From JAFGLZ01 sp964390905 (GTDB lineage Bacteria; Planctomycetota; Phycisphaerae; UBA1845; JAFGLZ01): a DNA stretch of 64,000 nucleotides. The stretch lies in contig CAYMLO010000019.1 in assembly GCA_964390905.1 (NCBI GenBank), forward strand, positions 17,952-81,951, read 5' to 3'. The notes beneath the pieces are model-generated. The model saw only the letters and a program-made list of their open reading frames with translations, made no database searches and was not told the DNA's origin. Of the stretch, positions 34,206 through 43,358 are shown piece by piece (position 1 is the stretch's first letter; every line of letters starts with the position of its first letter). Position numbers and translations under genes: made by a program.

Positions 34206-34481
34206 ATGTCACAGCAAACGCCCCAACAACCCATCAAGGTTTTCCGAATCGGCCTCATCGAAGTTGCCATCTGGCAAAACGAGGTCGAGCAAGCGGAGGA
34301 GGGCAAACCCAGGTACAGGTTCTCGATCAAGCCCGAGAAGGAGTACAAGGACGCCAAAGGGAACTTCAGACCCACCCCATACTACTTCCTCGAAGAGCTA
34401 CCCCGTCTCGTGGTCCTGCTGGTCCAGGCGTACGTATTCATCGTCCTGAAGCAATACGAAACCGAGGCCAGGGCCGCATGA
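34206..34481 (+). CDS. Conserved small protein (KVFRIG...WQNE), copy 2
   Basis: A 91-residue relative of the 15102-15353 protein: KVFRIGLIEVAIWQNE, then KEYKDAKGNF, then a C-terminal helix LPRLVVLLVQAYVF. GGAAGGAGGAAAGCG precedes ATG 34206. Its presence in both halves of the window suggests a shared element background. Confidence 0.7.
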   Translation: MSQQTPQQPIKVFRIGLIEVAIWQNEVEQAEEGKPRYRFSIKPEKEYKDAKGNFRPTPYYFLEELPRLVVLLVQAYVFIVLKQYETEARAA

Positions 34482-34591
34482 CCTGGAACGAGGTATCGAT
34501 GCCACCACTTCTCACCAGGCCCGTCGGTGGTGTCAACCGGCGGGCTTCATTACGCGCAGCACAAGAGCGCATCCGTCAACTAGGCTGCTAG
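34478..34591 (+). CDS. 37-residue small protein
   Basis: The frame from ATG 34478 overlaps the upstream stop (ATGA) and encodes 37 basic residues ending AAQERIRQLGC. It runs 12 bases into the convergent ArdC gene. Only coupling supports it. Confidence 0.4.
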   Translation: MTWNEVSMPPLLTRPVGGVNRRASLRAAQERIRQLGC

Positions 34592-35437
34592 GGCCTGACT
34601 GATCCCACCGGTGTCCCCGTCAGATTCGACACTCGAATCCGCTTCGGGAAGGATCTCCTCAATAATCTCACCCGCCACATACCGTATCCGCTCCAACGAT
34701 TGGACGAGCGTACCCCTATCACCATCCCAGAGCTGGATGTAATCCGCGCTGGCCGTGTTCGTGTCGAGGCCGATCGCCTGCGATACAACGAACGCCACAG
34801 CTTCTGCTTCAGTCTCGCGGACCGTCTTGCTGGCCTGCCGGCGCTTCTCCTCGTCTCCGAAGTGAAGCCTCGCATGCGCGAACTCATGGACCAGCGTCGA
34901 GAACTCCTCGGCCGGCGTCAGCCCGCTTCGAAGTACGATCTTGTTTCCGCTCGTCAGGCCTTCAGCTCTCATGTTGTCGCTGTAATCAAGCGTGATGCCG
35001 CGTTCGGCCACCATGGTCTTCAGCCGCTCAAGATGCGCGGCAGGATCGCCGCGCACCTTCGCAAATTCCGGAAGGGGCTTGCCCTCGGTCTGGGCGATGT
35101 CGAAGACGCATGCACCGCGGAAGCTGACGAGTTCGTCTTCTCCGTTCTCTTGCTGATCTTCCCTCCGTTTTCGTCGAAGGATCGGCGCCAGGATCCGGAT
35201 GGCGTGCTCGCCTTGTTTGACCTGCCTTCCCAGCCGCAGCCAGCTTCGATAGCCTGCCACTCTCGTCGCGCCAGGCCGCTGAAACGAAATCAGCAGGATG
35301 TTCCCCAGAGAGTACCGACGAAACCTCCCCATCGCGCTCAGGTACTGCTTGAGTTGCTCGCTCTTGCCCTGATCCAACGCCTTCGCCAATTGGTCCAGGG
35401 CCTCCTCTGTCTGCTTTTTGACCTCGTGTCCCTTCAT
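34580..35437 (-). CDS. ArdC-like antirestriction protein
   Basis: A 285-residue protein. The N-terminal 110 residues (LLISFQRPGATRVAGYRSW, then LGRQVKQGEHAIRILAP) match the ArdC single-stranded DNA-binding domain. Residues 184-188 (HEFAH) are the zinc metallopeptidase site of the ArdC/ImmA type. Such proteins protect incoming mobile DNA from host restriction. ATG 35437 overlaps the stop of an upstream zinc-ribbon gene, so the two are co-translated. Confidence 0.85.
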   Translation of the reverse strand: MKGHEVKKQTEEALDQLAKALDQGKSEQLKQYLSAMGRFRRYSLGNILLISFQRPGATRVAGYRSWLRLGRQVKQGEHAIRILAPILRRKRREDQQENGEDELVSFRGACVFDIAQTEGKPLPEFAKVRGDPAAHLERLKTMVAERGITLDYSDNMRAEGLTSGNKIVLRSGLTPAEEFSTLVHEFAHARLHFGDEEKRRQASKTVRETEAEAVAFVVSQAIGLDTNTASADYIQLWDGDRGTLVQSLERIRYVAGEIIEEILPEADSSVESDGDTGGISQALAA

Positions 35438-35592
35438 CCTGACCACCCCGCCGCACCGGGACTGGCCTGCAGCGCCAACTCGTTCGCGATCTCAGAGATC
35501 GCATCACCAGCGATCTTGTCGCACCGGTCACATTGCCCTCCAACAAAGGCCTCTTCTTGTCTACGCAGTCCACATGTCGGACATGTTCTCAT
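35434..35592 (-). CDS. 52-residue zinc-ribbon protein upstream of ArdC
   Basis: A small gene with Cys4, Cys7, Cys21 and Cys24 (MRTCPTCG and GGQCDRCD), a compact zinc ribbon, followed by a helix. AAGGAGGTGGCGAAA precedes ATG 35592, and the stop overlaps the ArdC start (ATGA). It is probably a regulator or partner of ArdC. Confidence 0.7.
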   Translation of the reverse strand: MRTCPTCGLRRQEEAFVGGQCDRCDKIAGDAISEIANELALQASPGAAGWSG

Positions 35593-35620
35593 TTTCGCCA
35601 CCTCCTTGGCACGCCCTATC

Positions 35621-35658
35621 TGGGCAAGCTCAGTTCATGTCCTGGCTGAGCTTGCCCA
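35621..35658 (-). promoter_or_regulatory. Leader hairpin of the zinc-ribbon/ArdC operon
   Basis: TGGGCAAGCTCAG and CTGAGCTTGCCCA form a perfect 13-base stem with a 12-base loop. It lies 29 bases before ATG 35592, the same distance as the leader hairpins at 9.4-15.4 kb, though with another stem sequence. Confidence 0.55.
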
Positions 35659-35819
35659 CTTCCTCGACGTTGGTCAGCCCTACCCTATCGATTGACGCGT
35701 CACCATCAGATCGAATCGCAAGTCATCAGATCGTCAGGCCGCCGCAAGCCCCAGCACTTGGCTGTCTGGTCTAATTGGTGAAGGCAAACGGGACATGTTT
35801 TTCGCCGGATCGAGTGGCC

Positions 35820-38195
35820 ATGGATCGAACGACGAATGCAAACACGATCGCAGAAGACGACCAACTAGCACTGAGTCTTCCCCATCAGATGCTCCGTAAG
35901 CGGTATTTGCGAAAGGACAGCCAAGGCCGAGTTGTCGAGACGGATCAGCAGATGTCCCGTCGCGTCGCCACGGCCATCGCTGAATCGGAGACACGGTACG
36001 GTGCTGCGCGACGGGAAATCGAGGTCCTGCAGGAGCAGTTCTACCAACCCATGGCCGACCGTCGGTTCCTACCGAACAGCCCCACGCTGATGAACGCCGG
36101 GCGAGAGATGGGCGTGCTCAGCGCGTGTTTCGTCCTGCCGGTCAAGGACAGCATCGACGGGATCTTCGACTCGATCAAACACACGGCTCTGCTCCAGAAG
36201 GCGGGCGGTGGCACGGGCTTTGCCTTCGACGAGCTCCGGCCAACAGGAGATTACATCAAGTCGAGCGGTGGGAAGACCTCCGGGCCGATTAGCTTCTGGC
36301 GGGCTTTCAGCGAGGCCACGAATGCCATACAGCAGGGCGCGTTCCGTCGCGGCGCCAACATGGGCATGATGTACGCCTATCACCCCGACGTCCTGAAGTT
36401 CCTTCACGCCAAACAGGACACGAGCGCCTTTGCCAACTACAACATCTCGGTGAAGCTCACCGACGAATGGATGCAGCAATTCATCGAAGATCCGGACTCG
36501 CCCCACATCGTCCGGAACCCGCGGACCGGGGAAGACTACTATATTCCCACGGACGTCAAGATATGGGACTACGACATCCGATCGCTGATCCCCGCGGCCA
36601 CCAAGCCGCCTGATAGTTGCCTGTCGACGCATAGCCAGACGCCGATTCCGGTGGGCCCACTGCCTGCGAACCACAAAGGCAAGGTCTATACCAAGCGGGA
36701 CATCTGGGCCCTCATCGTCAACAACGCTTGGAGAACCGGTGAGCCCGGGATCTGCTTCATCGACCGGATCAACGACGCGAACCCCACCCCCCATGTTGGC
36801 AGGATCGAGGCGACGAATCCCTGCGGTGAACAGCCCCTGCTTCCGTACGAATCCTGCAATCTCGGTTCCATCAATCTCGCCAACTTCGTTGATGTGCAGA
36901 CTCAGGGCGTGCGATGGGACTCGTTGGGAGAGGCGATCCATCTGGCGGTCCGCTTCCTCGATGATGTGATCGATGCCAGCCACTACCCGATCGACCAGGT
37001 TCGCGAGGCCACGCTGGGGAACCGCAAGATCGGCCTGGGCATCATGGGGTTTGCAGACGCCTTGGTGTTGCTTGGCATCCGGTACGACAGCGAAGAAGCC
37101 GTTCGGTTCGCGGGCAAGGTGGGCCAGTTACTGGCTGAAGCGGCCCGTGACGCCAGCGAGAGCCTAGCCCAAACGCGTGGGACGTTCCCGAACTGGGAGG
37201 GCAGCGTTTGGGATACTCAACACCACAAGCCGATGCGCAACGCCACCTGTACGACGATCGCGCCCACCGGCAGCATCAGCATCATCGCGGAGTGCAGCTC
37301 CGGAATCGAGCCGATCTTCAGCCTTGCCGGCAAGCGCCGAGCGCTCGACGGCCAGGAATTCGTGCATGTGCACCCGCTGCTCGAACAGCTCGGTGGGCGC
37401 GATGGCTGGATGAACGATCGCATCAGGACTGCTCTGCTAAAGGACGTCCGACCCCGGGACATTGCCGGCTTTCCTGACGACCTTGCGGATGTCCTCGTCA
37501 CAGCCCACGAAGTGGCGCCCGAGTGGCATGTCCGCGTTCAGGCCGCCTTCCAGAAGCATATCGACAGCGCGGTCTCGAAGACCGTCAACCTGTCGGCTAA
37601 CGCAACGACTGACGACGTGGACAGGATCTATCGCCTGGCCTACGAGCTGGGCTGCAAGGGCATCACGGTCTATCGAGACGGTTCACGCGAAGGTCAAACA
37701 CTCTCCGTCGCAACGTCCACCGACAAGCCACCCACGATAGCGCCAGGTCATCCCAGGCCTCGCGCCCGTGTCACTGCCGGTCGGACTTTCAAGTTCCGGA
37801 TGGGCTGCGGCACGCTATTCGTTACGCCGAATTGCGACGAGAGGGGACCGTGCGAGGTCTTTGCCAACCTGGGCAAAGCCGGCGGCTGCCCGGCGCAGAC
37901 CGAGGCCACCTGCCGTGCGATCTCTGCCGGACTTCGTTCTGGTGTCGATCCACGGGTCTTCATCGAGCAACTCAGGGGTATTCGGTGCCTGAGTGCCGCC
38001 CGCAAGCGCGACGCAGACGTGGACGTCCTTTCCTGCCCCGACGCGATCGCCAGGGCGATGGAGGAAGCGTGGGGTGAATCCGTGGGTGCGGAGCAGCCAA
38101 GCCGGAAGAGGAGTTGCCCAGATTGCGGCAAGAAGCTTCGTAAAGAAGCAGGCTGTTTCGTGTGCGATGCATGTGGCTACAGCAAGTGTGGATAG
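35820..38195 (+). CDS. nrdJ: Adenosylcobalamin-dependent ribonucleotide reductase (class II)
   Basis: A 791-residue enzyme that reduces ribonucleotides for DNA synthesis. Signature parts are LPNSPTLMNAG, the redox Cys103 (LSACFV), the active-site segment NPCGEQPLLPYESCNLGSINL, and a C-terminal zinc ribbon CPDCGKK...CDACGYSKCG that carries the shuttle cysteines. Length is usual for NrdJ without an ATP cone. ATG 35820 is preferred to an upstream TTG, although the ribosome site is weak. Adjacent to a primase, it probably supplies nucleotides for element replication. Phages and large plasmids often carry this enzyme. Confidence 0.95.
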   Translation: MDRTTNANTIAEDDQLALSLPHQMLRKRYLRKDSQGRVVETDQQMSRRVATAIAESETRYGAARREIEVLQEQFYQPMADRRFLPNSPTLMNAGREMGVLSACFVLPVKDSIDGIFDSIKHTALLQKAGGGTGFAFDELRPTGDYIKSSGGKTSGPISFWRAFSEATNAIQQGAFRRGANMGMMYAYHPDVLKFLHAKQDTSAFANYNISVKLTDEWMQQFIEDPDSPHIVRNPRTGEDYYIPTDVKIWDYDIRSLIPAATKPPDSCLSTHSQTPIPVGPLPANHKGKVYTKRDIWALIVNNAWRTGEPGICFIDRINDANPTPHVGRIEATNPCGEQPLLPYESCNLGSINLANFVDVQTQGVRWDSLGEAIHLAVRFLDDVIDASHYPIDQVREATLGNRKIGLGIMGFADALVLLGIRYDSEEAVRFAGKVGQLLAEAARDASESLAQTRGTFPNWEGSVWDTQHHKPMRNATCTTIAPTGSISIIAECSSGIEPIFSLAGKRRALDGQEFVHVHPLLEQLGGRDGWMNDRIRTALLKDVRPRDIAGFPDDLADVLVTAHEVAPEWHVRVQAAFQKHIDSAVSKTVNLSANATTDDVDRIYRLAYELGCKGITVYRDGSREGQTLSVATSTDKPPTIAPGHPRPRARVTAGRTFKFRMGCGTLFVTPNCDERGPCEVFANLGKAGGCPAQTEATCRAISAGLRSGVDPRVFIEQLRGIRCLSAARKRDADVDVLSCPDAIARAMEEAWGESVGAEQPSRKRSCPDCGKKLRKEAGCFVCDACGYSKCG

Positions 38196-38207
38196 GTCGA
38201 GGTAGCC

Positions 38208-39218
38208 GTGCCAGGAGAACAAGACGAGTACGGCTGGATTGAGCTCGCAGCCAAGCTGCCGAAGGGTGGCATGGCCCGCAACGAATACGTGCGTGCAGAC
38301 GACGGAGAAGCCATCCGGTGTTGGCGCGAGCGTCATGGCAACACTGATGTGTACGGTTCTATCTGTAGGTTCAAGGACCGCGATAGGAGCAGCGAGTACG
38401 TTTGCGACTTCTTCCTCGACGTAGACGCGAACGACCTTGAGCTCGCCAGACAGGAAGCCCTCGGCGCTTGCCAGCTCCTGATTGACCGATTGGGTGTCGA
38501 TCCTGACTCCTTGGACTTATCCTTCAGCGGCGCGAAGGGCTTTCATGTGGTCGTGCCACGATTGGTATTCGGCGACCCGGTCGCAGCCGACATCATGGCG
38601 CTCTGGCGTTCCACGGCGTCACGGATGGCCAAAGAAGGTCTGTCACACCTGGACCTGGCCGTCTACCAGAAGAGCCGCTTGTGGCGTCTGGCCAACTCGG
38701 TGAATTCCAAGACCGGCCTTTACAAGATCCCACTCGAGTACAAGGAATTCACTGACCTGGGCCTTGATTACGCCCTCGACCTAGCGCGCCAACCCCGTGA
38801 CTACGATTGCATGGTTGTCCCGACCGAGAGCTGCAAGGCGGTTGCGTGGGTGCACAAGGGTCTTGAATGGGTCAGGCGGGAGCGAGAGCGGGCGCGCCTT
38901 AGGCGACGCAATCACGGGACGCCTTGGATCCTACCGCCCTGCATCAGGGCGATCGAGAGTTGCACACTGGAAGACGGCATCCGTCATGAGGCCTACTTCC
39001 AGTACGCCCGATTCATGGCCACGGTCGGCGCTGCACCCGAAGAGATCCTCCGGCGCCTGACCGAGATCGACAGCCGCCATAGCATCGGTGACGACCGGTA
39101 CCTGGCCAGGCTGGCCCGGACTGCCGTCAAGTACTCGGGGTTCCGTACGTGTCCAAAGGAGACGCTCGCGTCTTTTTGCGACCCGCAAGTGTGTAGCTGG
39201 ATCGAGGAGGAGGGGTGA
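38208..39218 (+). CDS. Archaeo-eukaryotic primase-like protein
   Basis: A 336-residue protein. Residues 71-73 (DVD) are the first metal-binding motif and 107-117 (SGAKGFHVVVP) the nucleotide-binding motif of the AEP/PriS superfamily. The C-terminus has spaced cysteines (FRTCPKETLASFCDPQVC), perhaps a metal-binding end. It would prime DNA replication of the element. It starts at GTG 38208, 13 bases after nrdJ. Confidence 0.85.
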   Translation: MPGEQDEYGWIELAAKLPKGGMARNEYVRADDGEAIRCWRERHGNTDVYGSICRFKDRDRSSEYVCDFFLDVDANDLELARQEALGACQLLIDRLGVDPDSLDLSFSGAKGFHVVVPRLVFGDPVAADIMALWRSTASRMAKEGLSHLDLAVYQKSRLWRLANSVNSKTGLYKIPLEYKEFTDLGLDYALDLARQPRDYDCMVVPTESCKAVAWVHKGLEWVRRERERARLRRRNHGTPWILPPCIRAIESCTLEDGIRHEAYFQYARFMATVGAAPEEILRRLTEIDSRHSIGDDRYLARLARTAVKYSGFRTCPKETLASFCDPQVCSWIEEEG

Positions 39219-39397
39219 TGTCTGGCCGGAGGAAAGCAGCGGCCTGCCGATGCAATCGTGCCGTCAGCCGGTCGGCAATCTGGTGGCTGACTCGCGCCGT
39301 AGGATTGATCGTAGGACCGGGTCGATGGCACGTTCGCTCCGAGAGACCCGAGGGACCAGCCGACCTGCTCAGAGCATTCGGGTGGGGTGAGTCGTGA
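39218..39397 (+). CDS. Small basic protein after the primase
   Basis: A 59-residue frame, basic, with one hydrophobic stretch (IWWLTRAVGLIVG). GGAGGAGG precedes ATG 39218, which overlaps the primase stop (TGATG). Coupling is the main support. Confidence 0.45.
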   Translation: MSGRRKAAACRCNRAVSRSAIWWLTRAVGLIVGPGRWHVRSERPEGPADLLRAFGWGES

Positions 39398-39498
39398 CAA
39401 AGGTCCTGCTACGGCGGGAGCGGCAGGCGGTAACGGGAAACCATGGAGATGATGATCAGTTGCCCAACCCTGCCTTATGACCGAGGACAACGGCAGCC

Positions 39499-39789
39499 AT
39501 GGCCAGAACCCCCAGCGAACGCGAACTACCGCTGTTGTTGACACCGGAACAGCTGGCCAGGGACGTGTTCCAGATTGAGCACGACGAGGCGCACATCGCG
39601 CATCTGAGACGCCAGGGAGGCCTGCCCTACGTGCAATTCCAGCTGAAGGGCAAGCGAGTCTACAGGTACCCCCGCGAAGCGGTACTAGCGTGGATCGCTG
39701 CTCGAACGCATGGCGCGACTCCCCACGCCGCTGCCGCGGGAACGGCCCAGCAATCCGGCCAAAGACCCACCTGGCGTGGGCGAAGATGA
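39499..39789 (+). CDS. Excisionase-like / MerR-type HTH protein
   Basis: A 96-residue protein. LLLTPEQLARDVFQI, HIAHLRRQGGLPYVQF and YRYPREAVLAWI follow the winged-helix pattern of excisionase and AlpA-like proteins. The C-terminal 25 residues look disordered. Located between primase and integrase, it probably guides excision of the element. Confidence 0.75.
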   Translation: MARTPSERELPLLLTPEQLARDVFQIEHDEAHIAHLRRQGGLPYVQFQLKGKRVYRYPREAVLAWIAARTHGATPHAAAAGTAQQSGQRPTWRGRR

Positions 39790-39956
39790 TCGCTTTGGTG
39801 GGATTGGATAGTGGAGCCGGAGGCTCGAAATCTTGATTGACGATGTCTCCATACGTGGACTCATGCAGCTGAGCCCCAGCTATCGCAGGCATCCATGCCA
39901 GAATGAACCCGCACGAATCCGTGCGCTGACACTTGACAGCGCACTGCCTTCGCGCT

Positions 39957-40190
39957 ATGAGTGGAGGCATGAGCAAGAGACGACAACCGAAACCGACTGG
40001 GCTGGAGAAGGTACTCAGACTCGCGGTCGAGAAGTCGGGCATGTCGGCCCACGCGATCGCCAAGGGGGCCGGCATCGACGTGGCCTCGCTGTTGAGGTTC
40101 ATGAATCGGCAGCGGACGCTGACGCTCCCGTCGGCCGGGAGGCTGGCAGCGTTTCTGGGCCTGGAGCTCCGTCCCACAAGGAGAAGCTAG
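39957..40190 (+). CDS. XRE-type helix-turn-helix regulator
   Basis: A protein of about 77 residues. LRLAVEKSGMSAHAIAKGAGIDVASLLRFMNRQRTLTLPSAGRLAAFLGL is a classical lambda-repressor-like HTH. The start is uncertain: ATG 39957 and ATG 39969 are both possible, since GGAGG lies too close to the second. Likely controls integrase or excisionase. Confidence 0.8.
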   Translation: MSGGMSKRRQPKPTGLEKVLRLAVEKSGMSAHAIAKGAGIDVASLLRFMNRQRTLTLPSAGRLAAFLGLELRPTRRS

Positions 40191-40301
40191 CCGTTTGCGA
40201 AGGACCGAGAGAACCGTCGCCCTGAGTTGGCGGGCGGTTCACGCCGACGGAGCGCGCAGCGGGTTCTCCTTAGATTGAACGGACCGAAGGTGAAGTCAGG
40301 C

Positions 40302-41621
40302 ATGGCGCACACGGTCAAACTGAAGAAACGTTACCCGCCTGACGGCAATAGGGCTCACTGGACGTGGATCCTTCGCTACTGGTCTGTCGATGCCGCCAAG
40401 GAGAACTCGGAGGTCATCGGTTGGTATGCCCCAGCTAAGGACACTTGGCAGCCACGGCACAGCAAGGGGCCTCGGCTTACGGAGAGGCAAGCCCAGGAGA
40501 TCCAGGTCCAACGCAGAAACGATCTTCGAGAGGGTCGCGTGGGTCAGCCGGAACCGGCACAAGAGGTCCGAGTCAGCGATCCGGCCACGACACCCTTCGC
40601 CAAATGGATCGACCACTATATGGAGGAGACGCGGGGGACGGTGCGCGAAAGGACGCTTCGCGAGATCCGTCATGCCATGGAGATGCTGCAAGAAGTAGCC
40701 AGCCCCGCTACGGCCGCCGCGGTAGATCACCGCACCGTCAAGCGGTTCGTTCAGGGGCGCCTACGGACCGGCATAAGGCCATCCACCGTGTGGAAAGAGG
40801 TAGCGGCGCTCAGGCGGGTCTGGTACGACGCTCAGTTGAGTCCGAACCCATGGGTCGACAAGAAGCTTCGCAGGCAACTGAAGTGCGAAACCATGGATTG
40901 GCACTGGTACAGTCGAGAGCAGTTCCAACAACTCCTGGCGGCCGTCGACGCGAAGCGGCAGCAAACAATCACCAACGAGGGCAACGCCCGCGGCGACCCC
41001 CGGAGTTGGCTGGCGTTCAAGGGGATGCTGACGCTCGCCTACACCGCCGGTCTTCGGCTAGGAGAACTGGAGAACCTGACATGGGCGGACCTCGATTCCG
41101 AGGAGGGGTTCATCACGATCGCCCCGAAGAAGGCCGGCGAGACGACGGTGGCTTGGGGGCCGAAGGACCACGAACGCCGGATCGTTCCGTTCGCGCCGGT
41201 GGCGCAAGCGGTGCTCCATGAGCTTCGGCCTCACGGGCCTGTCGAGAACCCCTACGTCTTCTTGTCGGACGCCCGACACGCCCACGTCATGGCGAAGTAC
41301 AGGGCGGGGGAGTGGCCAGAATGGCGACGGCTGCTGAACAACGTCCTACAGAAGTTCAACCGTCTGTGTAAGGCCGCGAACGTACCGCGGTGCGCGTTTC
41401 ACAGCCTGAGGAAAAGCTTCTGCACGAACCTGCTGGAGGGGGGCGTTGCCCCGCATGCCGTCCAGCAGATCATGGGGCACGCATCACTCGAGACCACCAT
41501 CAAGTACTACTCCAAGGTCCGCCGGGATCAGATCGCCGCAGCAAGCCGCGTTGCCGAGCTGTCGGTGACTGGCAAGGGAAGGCCGCAATCGGTCGAAGCC
41601 CGCCCCGTGAGGACCGCCTGA
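40302..41621 (+). CDS. Tyrosine recombinase integrase
   Basis: A 439-residue site-specific recombinase. The catalytic set is Arg252 (AGLRLGE), His367 and Arg370 (FHSLRKSF), His393 (GHAS) and a Tyr at 402 or 403. The N-terminal 90 residues include an arm-binding-type domain. The stop is about 110 bases from the 3' end of tRNA-Arg on the other strand, the standard layout of an element inserted into a tRNA gene. The frame extends upstream to 40227, but ATG 40302 starts a better sequence. Confidence 0.9.
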   Translation: MAHTVKLKKRYPPDGNRAHWTWILRYWSVDAAKENSEVIGWYAPAKDTWQPRHSKGPRLTERQAQEIQVQRRNDLREGRVGQPEPAQEVRVSDPATTPFAKWIDHYMEETRGTVRERTLREIRHAMEMLQEVASPATAAAVDHRTVKRFVQGRLRTGIRPSTVWKEVAALRRVWYDAQLSPNPWVDKKLRRQLKCETMDWHWYSREQFQQLLAAVDAKRQQTITNEGNARGDPRSWLAFKGMLTLAYTAGLRLGELENLTWADLDSEEGFITIAPKKAGETTVAWGPKDHERRIVPFAPVAQAVLHELRPHGPVENPYVFLSDARHAHVMAKYRAGEWPEWRRLLNNVLQKFNRLCKAANVPRCAFHSLRKSFCTNLLEGGVAPHAVQQIMGHASLETTIKYYSKVRRDQIAAASRVAELSVTGKGRPQSVEARPVRTA

Positions 41622-41731
41622 TTCCACAAAAGGGGCTCACTTCGGGGCCCACTTCGCGAAAAACACATATCGAGACAAATCAGGACGGAAACACCAAGGC
41701 GTAAGGCGCTCGGCAGAAATGACTTGTGTAA

Positions 41732-41805
<74 letters not shown>

Positions 41806-41995
41806 CTTCGCTGGGCGACATCTTCCATTCTTAGCTCCGGCGTTTCCTGATGTCAAGACGGACGCGAGCGGCGGCTCACCATCACCGTAACGCAAAAAGG
41901 GCCCCACCCGACGGTGGCGCCCTGGTTCAGGCGGATGGGGTTGAGTCGCCGGCCCGCCGCAGGTCGTTCGCCGACGGGCGGGCGCTTGCGAGGCC

Positions 41996-43075
41996 CTATG
42001 CTCGCGGGTGGGCCTCGTCATAGACCTCCTTGAGTCGGTTGGTCGTCAGGTGCGTGTAGATCTGGGTCGTCGAGATCGACTGGTGTCCCAACAGCTCCTG
42101 CACGCTCCGCAGATCCGCGCCGGCGTTGAGCATGTGGGTCGCAAACGTGTGCCGCAGCGTGTGCGGGCTGATGTTCGGGTCCAGGCCGACCTGGATCAGG
42201 TACTTGTCCAGCTTGCGCCGAACGCTGCGGGTGCTCAGCCGTTGGCCATGCTTGTTGACAAAGAGGGCCTGCTGGTCGAAATCGCCAGAGCGGCTGTCCC
42301 GCTGACGCAGCTCGAGGTACCTGCGGATCGCCGACAGTGCTGTGCCCCCGATCGGCGTGACGCGTTCCTTTCGGCCCTTGCCGCGAACGATGACGGCCTC
42401 ACCGAGGAAGTCGACGTCCTCGATGTTGAGGCCCACCAACTCGCTGACCCGGATACCCGTCGAGTAAAGCGTCTCGAGCATCGCCCGGTCTCGACTTCCA
42501 AGCAGGGTGGCGCCGTTGGGGGCCTCCAACAGCAGTTTGACCTGGTCGGCTTCGAGGAACTTGGGCAGCCGCTTCTCCTGCTTCGGCGTGCGGATCGGTG
42601 CGACCGGGTTGGCGTCCCGGTAACCGCGCTTGACGCAGAACTTGTAGAAGCTTCGAAGCGTCGCCAGCTTTCGGGCAACGGTGGCCTTGCTGTACTCCTG
42701 TTGGGTCAGGAAGCCGAGGAACTGACGGATCATGGCCGTGTCCACGGCGAGCAGCTTCGCCCGCAGGGAGGCCTGCGGCGCTTCCGACGTCTGGGCAGTA
42801 GACGAGGCCACCGCCGGCAACGTCGCGACCGCAACACCGCCGTTCCCGTTCGCGTACCCGGCGCTACTCGCCCCGGCAGGCGTTCCGATGCCCAGCCCGC
42901 CCGGTTCGGCGGCGACGTTGGTGTCCCCGCCATCGCCGTGGTCTTGGAGATCGAGCAGGAAGCCGCAGAATTGGTGCAGGTCCGCGGCGTAGCACTTGCC
43001 GGTGTGAGGCGAGAAGTGTCGCTCATACCTCAAGTAATTGAGGAACTCAGCGATCAGATGGTCTTGGCTGTTCAT
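41996..43075 (-). CDS. XerC/XerD-type tyrosine recombinase
   Basis: A 359-residue chromosome-dimer-resolution-type recombinase. GIRVSELVGL, HTLRHTFATH, LLGHQSISTTQIYTH contain the catalytic Arg, His-x-x-Arg, His and Tyr. The N-terminal SAM-like domain is interrupted after FLLDLQD by about 60 Gly/Ala/Ser-rich residues, explaining the extra length over the usual 300. ATG 43075 starts the conserved part. XerC and XerD cannot be told apart here. Confidence 0.9.
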   Translation of the reverse strand: MNSQDHLIAEFLNYLRYERHFSPHTGKCYAADLHQFCGFLLDLQDHGDGGDTNVAAEPGGLGIGTPAGASSAGYANGNGGVAVATLPAVASSTAQTSEAPQASLRAKLLAVDTAMIRQFLGFLTQQEYSKATVARKLATLRSFYKFCVKRGYRDANPVAPIRTPKQEKRLPKFLEADQVKLLLEAPNGATLLGSRDRAMLETLYSTGIRVSELVGLNIEDVDFLGEAVIVRGKGRKERVTPIGGTALSAIRRYLELRQRDSRSGDFDQQALFVNKHGQRLSTRSVRRKLDKYLIQVGLDPNISPHTLRHTFATHMLNAGADLRSVQELLGHQSISTTQIYTHLTTNRLKEVYDEAHPRA

Positions 43076-43146
43076 TGCTCGTCCGGTCTTGTGCGCGGCG
43101 AATTCCAACTTCGTACAACCTGGCTCGTTACGTCGGCCTCCTGCGC

Positions 43147-43353
43147 CTAGCTTGACAGCTGATCGATCTCCATCTCGAGTCGGCGGCCCATTTGATAGCT
43201 GAGGACGGCTGCGTCAAACCAATCAAATGGGGTCTCCGGATCCGTGGCCATCGACGCGAACGACTCAATCACGTCCGCCTCCCGTCCCGAACTGTAGCGG
43301 AACACGTACCGATGGCTCCCCTTGACCAGAGAAAGCTGCCTCACCACGTCCAT
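43147..43353 (-). CDS. Small hypothetical protein
   Basis: A 68-residue protein with sequence VFRYSSGREADVIESFASMA and FDWFDAAVLSYQMG. AAGGAG lies eight bases before ATG 43353. The start lies just after the stop of the upstream lipoprotein gene, so they form an operon. Confidence 0.7.
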   Translation of the reverse strand: MDVVRQLSLVKGSHRYVFRYSSGREADVIESFASMATDPETPFDWFDAAVLSYQMGRRLEMEIDQLSS

Positions 43354-43358
43354 CTCCA

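Noticed and set aside
42008..43150. 380-codon open frame antisense to xerC/D
   Set aside because: Antisense shadow of a clear tyrosine recombinase gene.
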